Under the pieces are notes generated by a model. The model did no database searches. It saw only the letters and a list, made by a program, of their open reading frames with translations, and was not told the DNA's origin. Shown here in pieces: positions 6,282 to 13,804 of a DNA stretch of 32,656 bases (its first letter is position 1; each line of letters opens with the position of its first letter). Made by a program: the position numbers and the translations under genes. Location: the NCBI GenBank assembly GCA_014874475.1, contig JADBJJ010000021.1:47850-80505 (forward strand), written 5' to 3'. Origin of the DNA: Chloroflexota bacterium (lineage in GTDB: Bacteria > Chloroflexota > Anaerolineae > B4-G1 > DUEL01).

Positions 6282-7042
6282 TGCACACCTCCTTCCCGTA
6301 CATTGGGTTCCCGCAGAAGAGAGGGCAACGGCTCCATCTCTTCCGCGCATACCCCTTTGCCCAGCAACTGCCGTTCCAGCCGCGCGATGCGCTCCTCCAG
6401 TTCCAGGTAGCGGTGGCTGATCTCCTCCAGGGCCCCCGCCAGCGGGTCAGTGATGCGGCCATGCTCCAGGGCTGTCTCTGGACGGGCACCGTTGCCCAGC
6501 CGGGCTACGTGAGCGGGCACCCCCACCACCGTCGCGTGGGCCGGCACCGACCGGACCACCACGGACCCCGCGCCGATGCGGGCGTGCTCTCCCACCGTGA
6601 TGGGCCCCAGCAGGATGGCCCCCGCCCCGATGACCACCCCATTGCAGACGGTGGGGTGCCGCTTGGTCTTCTGGCGGCTGGTTCCGCCCAGAACGACCCC
6701 CTGGTAGAGGATCGCGTCATCTCCGACCTCCGCCGTCTCGCCGATGACGACCCCCATTCCGTGGTCAATGAAGACCCGCCGTCCGATGCGCGCGCCGGGG
6801 TGAATCTCCACCCCCGTCAGCGCCCGGTTCAGGTGGGAGACCAGGCGGGCCAGCAGATAGCGCCGTCTCTTCCAGAGAAAGTGGGCCACGCGATGGAGCC
6901 ACAGCGCGTGCACCCCCGGATAGCACAGGATGATTTCCCAGGTGGACCGGGCCGCCGGATCGTTCTCCCGCGCAGCCCGGATATCTTCCTGAAGCCGCTC
7001 TATGATGCGGCGAATGCCCTCAAGCACCGATATATTTCGCAT
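6278..7042 (-). CDS. cysE: serine O-acetyltransferase
   Basis: A 254-residue enzyme that acetylates L-serine with acetyl-CoA to give O-acetylserine, the substrate of the neighbouring cysteine synthase. The left-handed beta-helix hexapeptides run from about 78 to 178 ([10 protein letters not shown], then I-G-A-G-A-I-L-L-G). The family signature D93-H94[10 protein letters not shown] is intact; the aspartate and histidine form the active site. A coiled-coil-like tail at 200-230 extends beyond the usual short bacterial form, while the cysteine-sensing C-terminus of E. coli CysE is not obvious. The start overlaps thiF by 23 nt and has AAAGGAG upstream. Confidence 0.93.
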   Translation of the reverse strand: MRNISVLEGIRRIIERLQEDIRAARENDPAARSTWEIILCYPGVHALWLHRVAHFLWKRRRYLLARLVSHLNRALTGVEIHPGARIGRRVFIDHGMGVVIGETAEVGDDAILYQGVVLGGTSRQKTKRHPTVCNGVVIGAGAILLGPITVGEHARIGAGSVVVRSVPAHATVVGVPAHVARLGNGARPETALEHGRITDPLAGALEEISHRYLELEERIARLERQLLGKGVCAEEMEPLPSLLREPNVREGGVQ

Positions 7043-8048
7043 AGACTCCTTTGGCTTCGGCCTCGTCGGACGCTCCCTTTACCAGAACCCGGCCGCTGGC
7101 GAAGACGGTCAACTCGTAGGGAGCAACCCGGACCCGGAGAAGGTAATCGTTCCGGAACACGTCACCGATCTGGCTCAGACGGTCGGCCAGGCGCTCCAGT
7201 GGGATATGGCCCTCCCTGCGCGGGGTGATCTGAAAGGCATTCTCCCCGCAGAGTTCCACCACCCGGTCGGCCTCCTGGGCGGTCAGGAAGTCAAACCGGC
7301 CCTCGTCGCAGGCCGGACAGCGGCGCTCCCCCTTGCGGAGCGCGAGAACCTCCCAGAGTCCCTCCCAGACGTCCACGAAGACCAGCGGCGGGTCGGGCTC
7401 CACCTGTCCGGTGAGGACCTTCAGCGCCTGGACGACCTCCAGCGAAGCGACGACGTTCACCGCCGCTCCCAGGACGCCGACCGTATCACAGGTAGGCATC
7501 GTCCCCGGCGGGGGTTTCTTGGCCAGAATACACCGAAAGCAGACCGTCCGACCAGGCAGGAAGGTCGTCGTCATCCCGTAGGTGGCAACGACGGCGCCGT
7601 AGACCCAGGGTCGGCGGTGTTTGACGCAGACGTCGTTAACCAGGTAGCGGGTCTCCATGTTGTCTGTCCCGTCCACTACCAGGTCCACCCCGTCCAGCAG
7701 CCGCTCCGCGTTGCGGGGGGAGAGGTCGGCGACCACCGGCTCCACCCGAATCCCGGAGTTGATGCGGGCCAGTTTGTTTGCCGCTGCGACCGCTTTGGGC
7801 AGGCTCGCCGCCACGTCCGTTTCGTCAAAGAGGACCTGCCGCTGCAGGTTGTGCAGTTCCACCACGTCCCGGTCTATCAGGCGCAGGAAGCCGACGCCAG
7901 CGCGGGCCAGTCCGTCGGCGATGACGGTGCCCAGCGCGCCACAGCCGACGACGGCCACGCGGGCCGCGCGCAGCCGTTCCTGCCCCTCCGGGCCAATCTG
8001 AGGCAGGAGGACCTGTCGGGCGTAGCGATTCTGTAGTGCGAGATTCAT
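7020..8048 (-). CDS. ThiF/MoeB/HesA-type E1-like adenylyltransferase
   Basis: A 342-residue enzyme that adenylates the C-terminal glycine of ubiquitin-like sulfur carriers. Visible parts are the ATP-binding G-C-G-A-L-G (35-40), Asp59, Arg70 in N-L-Q-R-Q, the T-D-N motif at 128-130, zinc pairs C170-x2-C173 and C244-x2-C247, and Cys187 in P-T-C-D-T, the candidate catalytic cysteine. Instead of the rhodanese of MoeZ there is a C-terminal domain (about 255-342, Y-E-L-T-V-F, V-K-G-A-S-D, Y-A-K-Y-I-G) seen in other bacterial members. It sits between cysK and cysE, so it probably feeds activated sulfur into cysteine or cofactor synthesis. No carrier with Gly-Gly is in the window. An alternative start at 8084 would overlap cysK; 8048 matches the family start better. 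Confidence 0.88.
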   Translation of the reverse strand: MNLALQNRYARQVLLPQIGPEGQERLRAARVAVVGCGALGTVIADGLARAGVGFLRLIDRDVVELHNLQRQVLFDETDVAASLPKAVAAANKLARINSGIRVEPVVADLSPRNAERLLDGVDLVVDGTDNMETRYLVNDVCVKHRRPWVYGAVVATYGMTTTFLPGRTVCFRCILAKKPPPGTMPTCDTVGVLGAAVNVVASLEVVQALKVLTGQVEPDPPLVFVDVWEGLWEVLALRKGERRCPACDEGRFDFLTAQEADRVVELCGENAFQITPRREGHIPLERLADRLSQIGDVFRNDYLLRVRVAPYELTVFASGRVLVKGASDEAEAKGVYAKYIGA

Positions 8049-8074
8049 CTTGACCTGTGCAGCACCGGCTGGCG

Positions 8075-9034
8075 CTACAGGCACCCAGCGACGGTGAGGC
8101 CGACTTCCTCGTCGGCGAAGAGGTCGGTGCTCAGGTATCGCTCGCCGGTATCGGGCAGGACGGCAACGATCATTTTCCCCGCGTTCTCCGGGCGGGCGGC
8201 CACCTGGAGGGCCGCCCAGGCCACCGCACCGGAGGAGATGCCCACTAGGATGCCCTCTTCGCGGGCCAGCCGCCGGGCCGTGCGGGCGGCGTCCTCATCT
8301 GTCACCTGGATAATTTCGTCCAGCAGGTCCCGCCGGAGGACATCAGGGACGAACCCTGCGCCGATGCCCTGGATACGGTGTCGGCCCGGTTGTCCGCCGG
8401 AGAGGACCGGGGAGGCCGCCGGCTCCACCACCACGGCCTGCAGCGAGGGCTTGAGAGGCTTCAGGGCTTCTGCCACACCGGTGATAGTCCCGCCTGTCCC
8501 CACTCCAGCAACGACGATGTCCACCGCGCCGTCGGTATCCCGCCAGATTTCCATCGCGGTGGTGCGGCGGTGGATGTCGGGGTTGGCCGGATTTTTGAAC
8601 TGTTGCAGAAGCAAATAGCGGGAGTCCTGCGCGGTCAGTTCTTCGGCCCGTCGGACTGCGCCCTTCATTCCCTCCTCGCCGGGGGTGAGGATGAGTTCGG
8701 CGCCCAGAGCGCGCAGGAGTTTGCGCCGTTCCACACTCATTGTCTCTGGCATCGTCAGCACCAGCCGGTACCCCCGCGCCGCACAGACGAAGGCCAGGGC
8801 GATGCCCGTGTTCCCGCTGGTTGGCTCAATGAGGATGGTGTCGGGGCCGATTTTCCCCTCCCGCTCCGCCGCCTCAATCATACTGACGCCAATCCGGTCC
8901 TTGACGCTGGCGAGAGGGTTGAAACACTCCAGTTTGACCAGCACCGTCGCTGCCAGCCCAGCGGTGAGGCGGTTCAGGCGGACCAGGGGGGTCTCGCCGA
9001 TCGTTTTGGTGATGTCGCTGTAGATGCGGGCCAT
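8075..9034 (-). CDS. cysK: cysteine synthase A (O-acetylserine sulfhydrylase)
   Basis: A 319-residue pyridoxal-phosphate enzyme that makes cysteine from O-acetylserine and sulfide. Lys45 in A-S-V-K-D-R is the cofactor-binding lysine, T72-S-G-N-T-G is the substrate/carboxylate loop, and G-T-G-G-T-I-T-G binds the phosphate. The start at 9034 has GGAGGAGG eight bases upstream and gives the family-typical length. The gene follows the Rrf2 regulator by 44 nt and precedes thiF by 26 nt. The product of cysE in the same operon is its substrate. A CysM-like use of a protein thiocarboxylate donor is possible given the E1 neighbour but is not visible in the sequence. Confidence 0.95.
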   Translation of the reverse strand: MARIYSDITKTIGETPLVRLNRLTAGLAATVLVKLECFNPLASVKDRIGVSMIEAAEREGKIGPDTILIEPTSGNTGIALAFVCAARGYRLVLTMPETMSVERRKLLRALGAELILTPGEEGMKGAVRRAEELTAQDSRYLLLQQFKNPANPDIHRRTTAMEIWRDTDGAVDIVVAGVGTGGTITGVAEALKPLKPSLQAVVVEPAASPVLSGGQPGRHRIQGIGAGFVPDVLRRDLLDEIIQVTDEDAARTARRLAREEGILVGISSGAVAWAALQVAARPENAGKMIVAVLPDTGERYLSTDLFADEEVGLTVAGCL

Positions 9035-9078
9035 ATAGATGCCTCCTCCCTGGAGAGTGTGAATGAGCCTGCAAAGGG

Positions 9079-9507
9079 TTAGGAATCCGGCGCGCTGGTC
9101 GCCTGGGTACAGACATCCTGCAAGGTCACGCGATCCAGCACATCGGCGATGGCTGCTGACGCTTTCTGCCAGAGGTGACGGGTCACGCAGCCATTGGCCC
9201 GGGGGCACTCTTTCTCACCGCCCGGAGCCACGCAGTGTACCAGCGCAATGGGCCCCTCCACAGCCCGGATAATCTCGCCGACGGTGATTTCAGAGGGGGG
9301 CCGCATCAGGCGATATCCCCCTGCAGGCCCTTTCACGCCCTCTACCAGCCCAACCCGCTCCAGTTTGCGGAACAACTGGGCAATGTAGTCGGGGGAAATC
9401 CCCTGTCGACGGGCGATTTCGGCCCGGGGAATGGGACCCTCCTGCGCGTGGAGGGCAACGTCTGCCAGCGCACGGACAGCGTATCGGCCTCGGGTAGAAA
9501 GTCTCAT
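9079..9507 (-). CDS. Rrf2 family transcriptional regulator (IscR/CymR type)
   Basis: A 142-residue winged-helix regulator and first gene of the cysteine operon. Residues 1-80 carry the Rrf2 start ([10 protein letters not shown]), the recognition helix [12 protein letters not shown] and the wing G-P-A-G-G-Y-R-L. Cys92, Cys101 and Cys107 with His111-Leu-Trp resemble the [2Fe-2S] cluster site of IscR, although the first spacing is longer (C-x8-C-x5-C). This suggests control by Fe-S or sulfur status, as with IscR, or by cysteine supply as with CymR. The gene has a near-consensus promoter so close to the ATG that the mRNA would be almost leaderless, and probably regulates itself. Confidence 0.9.
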   Translation of the reverse strand: MRLSTRGRYAVRALADVALHAQEGPIPRAEIARRQGISPDYIAQLFRKLERVGLVEGVKGPAGGYRLMRPPSEITVGEIIRAVEGPIALVHCVAPGGEKECPRANGCVTRHLWQKASAAIADVLDRVTLQDVCTQATSAPDS

Positions 9508-9516
9508 GGCACTTTA

Positions 9517-9545
9517 ATTGTAACATAGTTGAGTATTTTTGTCAA
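9517..9545 (-). promoter_or_regulatory. near-consensus promoter of the Rrf2-cysteine operon
   Basis: TTGACA (9540-9545), 17 nt, TACAAT (9517-9522) on the minus strand. Transcription should begin about 2-4 nt before the ATG at 9507. An imperfect AT-rich inverted repeat (TATTTTTG / CAAAATA) spans the -35 box and is a candidate autoregulatory operator. Confidence 0.75.
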
Positions 9546-9581
9546 CAAAATAGAGAGACTACCTGGACCCCAGCCAACGGG

Positions 9582-9613
9582 AAAACAAAAAGCGGGGAAT
9601 TCCTTCCCCGCTT
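9582..9613 (-). terminator. intrinsic terminator after tRNA-Arg
   Basis: Perfect 10-bp arms AAGCGGGGAA and TTCCCCGCTT (9590-9613) with a 4-nt loop, followed on the minus strand by TTTTTGTTTT. Confidence 0.8.
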
Positions 9614-9620
9614 GGGGCAG

Positions 9621-9693
9621 TACCCCCGCCGCGACTCGAACGCGGGCCACCGGCTCCGGAGGCCGGTGCTCTATCCTGCTGAGCTACGGGGGC
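9621..9693 (-). tRNA. tRNA-Arg(CCG)
   Basis: A complete 73-nt cloverleaf without encoded CCA. It has a 7-bp acceptor stem with a G-U pair at its end, a GCTC/GAGC D stem, anticodon stem CCGGC/GCCGG with loop CTCCGGA (anticodon CCG at 9657-9659), a four-base variable loop and T stem CCGCG/CGCGG around TTCGAGT. It reads CGG, a common arginine codon in this GC-rich window. Confidence 0.95.
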
Positions 9694-9705
9694 CTTTGCA
9701 TTTTA

Positions 9706-9734
9706 CTTATACCACACTTTGCCCCTGCGCGCAA
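9706..9734 (-). promoter_or_regulatory. promoter of tRNA-Arg
   Basis: TTGCGC (9729-9734), 17 nt, then TATAAG (9706-9711) with an extended TGG just before the -10 box. The start would be about 7 nt upstream of the mature tRNA 5' end. Confidence 0.6.
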
Positions 9735-9751
9735 GTCGTCCGCAAGCCGAT

Positions 9752-9780
9752 TTGTCTTTTCCGGCATTCTGTAGTATATG
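9752..9780 (+). promoter_or_regulatory. promoter candidate for the penicillin-amidase gene
   Basis: TTGTCT (9752-9757), 17 nt, TATATG (9775-9780); four of six matches in each box. It diverges from the tRNA promoter. Confidence 0.35.
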
Positions 9781-9842
9781 TTAAAAGCGATGCCGCGAGA
9801 GCCACTTTTATCCACTCCCGCATTTCCGGAAAGGAGGAAGCC

Positions 9843-12272
9843 ATGCGAACCCTCATGCGCATCCTGCTGATTCTCCTCGCGGTCATTCTGATTATCGGTT
9901 TGGCGGGCTTCGGCGTCGGCTACACCACCGTCCGCCGACCCTGGCCCCAGACCAGCGGTACCCTGAAAGTCCCCGGCCTTCGCGCCCCCGTCACCGTCGT
10001 CCGGGACCGGTGGGGCGTTCCTCATATCTATGCCTCCAACCTCCATGACCTCCTCTTCGCCCAGGGGTACGTCCACGCCCAGGACCGCTTTTGGCAAATG
10101 GAGTTCTGGCGACGGCTGGGCTCTGGGCGGCTGTCGGAAGTGCTGGGCAGGTCTGCCCTCCCCACCGACCGCTTCGTCCGCACCGTCGGCTGGCATCGCG
10201 CGGCTGCGCGGGATTGGGAGCATCTCGACCCGGAGACCCGCTCTGCGCTGGAATCCTACGCCGCGGGCGTCAACGCCTATATCTCCACCCATAAGGGCCG
10301 TCTGGGCCTGGAGTTCACCCTCCTGGGGCTGATGGGCCGGAACGTGGAACCCGAACCCTGGGAGCCGGTCCACACCGTCGCCTGGGGGAAGGTGATGGCC
10401 TGGGACCTGGGCGGCAATATGGGCGCCGAACTGGTCCGGGCCGGCATCATCGCCCGGCTGGGGACCGGAGCCGTCTCCGACTTGATGCCCCCTCCGCCGC
10501 CAGACCGGCCCATCATCGTCCCCCATCCGCTGAGCCCGGCGACGCTCCAATCGGTGCCGGAAGCCGTCTTCACTGCCCATTTCCTGGGCGAGGGGGCCGA
10601 CCTGGGGAGCAATAACTGGGTGGTCGCCGGAAGCCGCACCGAAACGGGGAAACCTATGCTGGCCAACGACCCCCACCTGGGCATCCAGATGCCCTCTATC
10701 TGGTACGAGGTCGGTCTGCACTGTGAGCCCAAAGGCCCCGATTGCCCCCTCAACGTTGTCGGCGCGTCTTTCCCCGGCTGTCCAGGGGTCATCATCGGCC
10801 ACAACGACCGCATCGCCTGGGGCGTCACCAACGTCAACCCGGACGTCCAGGACCTCTTCGTTGAGAAAGTCAACCCCGAAAATCCCAACCAGTACGAGTA
10901 TCAGGGTCGCTGGGAGGATATGCAGATCATCCGGGAGGAAATCCGCGTCGCCGGGGAGGAGGAGCCGGTGGTGGTTTTCGCCCGCATCACCCGCCACGGC
11001 CCCATCATCAACGACATTGTCGGCGGGGAGGAGGAGGACTGGTCCTACGGCTGGCAGCCGCTGGCCCTTTCCTGGACCGCGCTTCAACCGGGCACCCTGA
11101 TGCGGAGCGTCCTCCTGCTGAATCGGGCCCAGAACTGGGAGGAGTTCCGGGAGGCGCTCTCGTACTGGGACATCCCTAGCCAGAACTTTGTCTACGCAGA
11201 TGTGGAAGGGAACATCGGCTATCAGATGCCAGGCCGCATTCCCGTCCGCGCCAGCGGCGACGGCTCTCTCCCCGTCCCTGGCTGGACCGGCGAGTACGAG
11301 TGGGTGGGGACCATCCCCTTTGATGAACTCCCCCGCGCCTTCAACCCGCCGGAAGGGTACATCGTCACCGCCAACAACGCGGTGGTGGGGGCCGATTATC
11401 CCTATCTGCTCACAGTGGACTGGAGCGACCGGACCGCTCTGCGGGCCCAGCGCATTGTGGAGTTGATAGAGGAACTCACGCCCATCTCTATAGACGATAT
11501 GAAAGCCATCCAGGGGGATAATCTCTCCGTCTGGACGCGTGAAGCGATGCCATATGTCCTCTCTGCTCTGGCCGACTATCCCGATCCCCGCCCGACTGAA
11601 CTCTTGCGCGCCTGGGATATGCAGGCTACGCGCGATAGCGCCGCTGCCGCGCTGTTTGAGTCCTTCCGGTTGCGCCTGGTAGAACGGACCTTCCGGGACG
11701 ATCTGGGGGATTCGCTCCTGCGACAGGCGAAAACATTCACCCTGTATGCTCTGGAGGACCTCCTGGCTGACCCCCAGTCCCCCTGGTTTGACAACCGGGC
11801 GACCCCTCAGGTGGAGACGCGGGATGAGGTCATCCGGCAGGCAATGGACGACGCAGTGAAGGAACTGACGGAGCGACTGGGGCAGGATATGAGGAAGTGG
11901 CGCTGGGGCGACCTACACACGGCGACGTTCAAGAACCAGGCGCTGGGCCAGAGTGGCATCGCCTGGGTGGAGCGCATCTTCAACCGGGGGCCCGTCGCCG
12001 CCGACGGAACCGCTGGGACGGTCAACAACACTGCCCACAACTTCAACGCGCCGTACGCTGTCCGCACCGTCCCCTCCTACCGCCAGATTGTGGATGTGGC
12101 GGACTGGTCCCGGTCGCTCTCCATACATACTACGGGGCAATCAGGCCATCCATTCCACCGCCACTACGACGACATGATTGATCCCTGGCGGAACATCCAG
12201 TATCACCCGATGCTCTGGAGCCGGACGGAGGTAGAGGCGCAGGCAGAGGGGATTCTGCGGCTGGAGCCGTAG
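9843..12272 (+). CDS. penicillin amidase family (S45) Ntn-hydrolase
   Basis: An 809-residue exported or membrane-anchored acylase that cleaves amide bonds, such as those of penicillins or acyl-homoserine lactones; the natural substrate is unknown. The start at 9843 follows GGAAAGGAGG. Residues 5-26 form a hydrophobic anchor or signal helix. The alpha chain includes V-R-D-R-W-G-V-P-H-I-Y near 52-62 and G-Y-V-H-A-Q-D-R-F-W near 76-85. Autoprocessing should occur before Ser256 in L-G-S-N-N-W, the N-terminal nucleophile of the beta chain, followed by A-N-D-P-H-L and G-H-N-D-R-I-A-W-G-V-T. Late elements N-T-A-H-N and G-Q-S-G-H-P are present. Length matches the family. The EEP-type gene follows by 58 nt. 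Confidence 0.93.
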   Translation: MRTLMRILLILLAVILIIGLAGFGVGYTTVRRPWPQTSGTLKVPGLRAPVTVVRDRWGVPHIYASNLHDLLFAQGYVHAQDRFWQMEFWRRLGSGRLSEVLGRSALPTDRFVRTVGWHRAAARDWEHLDPETRSALESYAAGVNAYISTHKGRLGLEFTLLGLMGRNVEPEPWEPVHTVAWGKVMAWDLGGNMGAELVRAGIIARLGTGAVSDLMPPPPPDRPIIVPHPLSPATLQSVPEAVFTAHFLGEGADLGSNNWVVAGSRTETGKPMLANDPHLGIQMPSIWYEVGLHCEPKGPDCPLNVVGASFPGCPGVIIGHNDRIAWGVTNVNPDVQDLFVEKVNPENPNQYEYQGRWEDMQIIREEIRVAGEEEPVVVFARITRHGPIINDIVGGEEEDWSYGWQPLALSWTALQPGTLMRSVLLLNRAQNWEEFREALSYWDIPSQNFVYADVEGNIGYQMPGRIPVRASGDGSLPVPGWTGEYEWVGTIPFDELPRAFNPPEGYIVTANNAVVGADYPYLLTVDWSDRTALRAQRIVELIEELTPISIDDMKAIQGDNLSVWTREAMPYVLSALADYPDPRPTELLRAWDMQATRDSAAAALFESFRLRLVERTFRDDLGDSLLRQAKTFTLYALEDLLADPQSPWFDNRATPQVETRDEVIRQAMDDAVKELTERLGQDMRKWRWGDLHTATFKNQALGQSGIAWVERIFNRGPVAADGTAGTVNNTAHNFNAPYAVRTVPSYRQIVDVADWSRSLSIHTTGQSGHPFHRHYDDMIDPWRNIQYHPMLWSRTEVEAQAEGILRLEP

Positions 12273-12285
12273 CGGGAGGGATTGG

Positions 12286-12312
12286 GCCGCGGCAGCCGAA
12301 GGCCGCCGTCCC
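12286..12312. repeat. imperfect palindrome with CCGAAGG loop
   Basis: GC-rich arms around a GAA loop, in the 58-nt gap after the amidase-family gene. Its core CCGAAGG(C/T)CGCCG resembles the palindrome at 28563-28599, so it may be a shortened copy. Confidence 0.4.
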
Positions 12313-12330
12313 TTTCCCAGGAGGGATCAA

Positions 12331-13092
12331 TTGCTCCGTGTGATGACCTACAACATCTTGCAAGGTGGCGAGGGAAGAGAGCAGGCCCTCTTTGAGGTCC
12401 TGCGATCCGTACGGCCGGACATCGCTGTACTTCAGGAAGTCCGCAATCCCCAGACGATTCGGGATTGGGCCCGTTCGCTGGGTATGCAGGTCTTCATTGC
12501 CCAGGGGAACGTCGGGCGTCACCTGGCGTTGATGAGCAATGCCCCGATCCTTTCCCGTCGGGCTCATCGCCCGTTTCCGCCGATGCTCCACGTGTTTCTG
12601 GAAGCGGCAGTGGAGATGGCTCCCGGGGAGCACCTCTGGGTCTACGGTGTCCATCTGGCGCCCTGGTACAGTGTGCTGATGGAGGCCTGGCGCTGGTGGG
12701 AAATCCGCACGGTCCTCCGACGGGCACAGGCCCACCTCCGGGATCCGTGTTTCCTTCTGGGCGACTTCAACACTATCGGCCCTTCGGATATGACCAATGT
12801 CCGGGCTATGCCCCTGCCGCTTCGGCTGATGATTCTGATACAGGGGCAACGGATTTATCGCCTCGCGATCCCCGAGGTCTTGCGCGCCGGATTTGTGGAC
12901 TGCTTCCGGGAACTGAACCCGACCGATGCAGGCCACACTCTTCCGGCGTCGGCTCCCAATGCTCGGCTGGACTATATCTTCGCCAGCCCACCGCTGCTGC
13001 CGTACCTCCGCAACTGTGCGGTCGTCCGCGAGCCCGACCTGGTTCGGGACGCATCAGACCATCTCCCGCTGGTCGCGGAGTTTGATCTGTGA
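12331..13092 (+). CDS. endonuclease/exonuclease/phosphatase (EEP) family hydrolase
   Basis: A 253-residue metal-dependent phosphodiesterase or phosphatase. The EEP signature is complete: Asn8 in T-Y-N-I-L, Gln35-Glu36 (metal ligand), His108 in G-V-H-L, Asp145 and Asn147 in G-D-F-N, and Ser242-Asp243-His244 at the end. It begins with TTG, supported by AGGAGGG six bases upstream; no ATG gives the conserved N-terminal strand. No signal peptide is seen, so it is probably cytoplasmic. Substrates in the family range from DNA to sphingolipids and nucleotides and cannot be chosen here. It is likely cotranscribed with the amidase-family gene upstream. Confidence 0.9.
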   Translation: MLRVMTYNILQGGEGREQALFEVLRSVRPDIAVLQEVRNPQTIRDWARSLGMQVFIAQGNVGRHLALMSNAPILSRRAHRPFPPMLHVFLEAAVEMAPGEHLWVYGVHLAPWYSVLMEAWRWWEIRTVLRRAQAHLRDPCFLLGDFNTIGPSDMTNVRAMPLPLRLMILIQGQRIYRLAIPEVLRAGFVDCFRELNPTDAGHTLPASAPNARLDYIFASPPLLPYLRNCAVVREPDLVRDASDHLPLVAEFDL

Positions 13093-13200
13093 CCCCGATC
13101 TTGAGCCCAGACGGGGTGCGCCCCCGGCGGGTGCAAAGGTAGGGACCTTGCCCGTGGAGGAGCCCGACGGTTTACTTTCGGACTTACAGGAGCATCCCTG

Positions 13201-13782
13201 ATGACCGCAACCCCCAAACCTAACGGCCGTGCTCTGGGATGGGAGCACATAGAGACCCGGTATCCCTATACCTTCCGGATGTTCCGCGTTCGCGAGGATG
13301 TTGTCCGCTGGCCCGATGGGCAGATTCGGCCCTTCGTCTACGTGGAGGCTGCCGGAGCGGTCTGGGTGGTCCCTGTGACCGCCGACGGGCAGGTGGTCCT
13401 CATCCGCCAGTTCCGCTATATGATAGACGACTGGTCGTGGGAACTGCCCGCCGGGGGGTTTCACGATTTCCAGGGCTCTCCGCTGGACCTGGCCCGGCAC
13501 GAACTGGCGGAGGAAGTGGGCGGCGAGAGCGACGACTGGGAATACAAGGGGTTCTTCCGGACTGGCATCAGTCTCTTTGACCAGGTGGGCCACATCGTCC
13601 TGGCCCGCAACGTCCGCCTCTGCCGGAAGCCCCAACTGGAGCCGGGGGAAATCATAGAGGTCCATCCCGTCCCGGTGCCCCGCGCGCTGGAGATGGCCCG
13701 CAACGGTGAGATTCTGGATGTCCACAGCGCGCTGGCGCTGCTGCGCTGTGAGGAAGACCTGTGGGAGGTGTATCCCCGATAG
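13201..13782 (+). CDS. Nudix hydrolase, ADP-ribose pyrophosphatase-like
   Basis: A 193-residue Nudix protein of the class that cleaves ADP-ribose or other nucleoside diphosphate derivatives. The entry strand E-L-P-A-G-G (81-86) and the core H-E-L-A-E-E-V-G-G (100-108) are present, including metal-binding Glu101, Glu104 and Glu105. Two consensus positions differ: the first Glu of the box is Gly92 and the Arg is His100. Activity may therefore be altered. AGGAG lies nine bases before the ATG. It follows the EEP gene after 108 nt and ends 22 nt from the convergent glycosyltransferase gene. Confidence 0.88.
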   Translation: MTATPKPNGRALGWEHIETRYPYTFRMFRVREDVVRWPDGQIRPFVYVEAAGAVWVVPVTADGQVVLIRQFRYMIDDWSWELPAGGFHDFQGSPLDLARHELAEEVGGESDDWEYKGFFRTGISLFDQVGHIVLARNVRLCRKPQLEPGEIIEVHPVPVPRALEMARNGEILDVHSALALLRCEEDLWEVYPR

Positions 13783-13804
13783 GGGATGGGGTGGCCGGTG
13801 GCTT

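Noticed and set aside
9684-11087. Long minus-strand frame opposite the penicillin amidase gene
   Set aside because: Antisense to a well-supported Ntn-hydrolase; low-complexity product.
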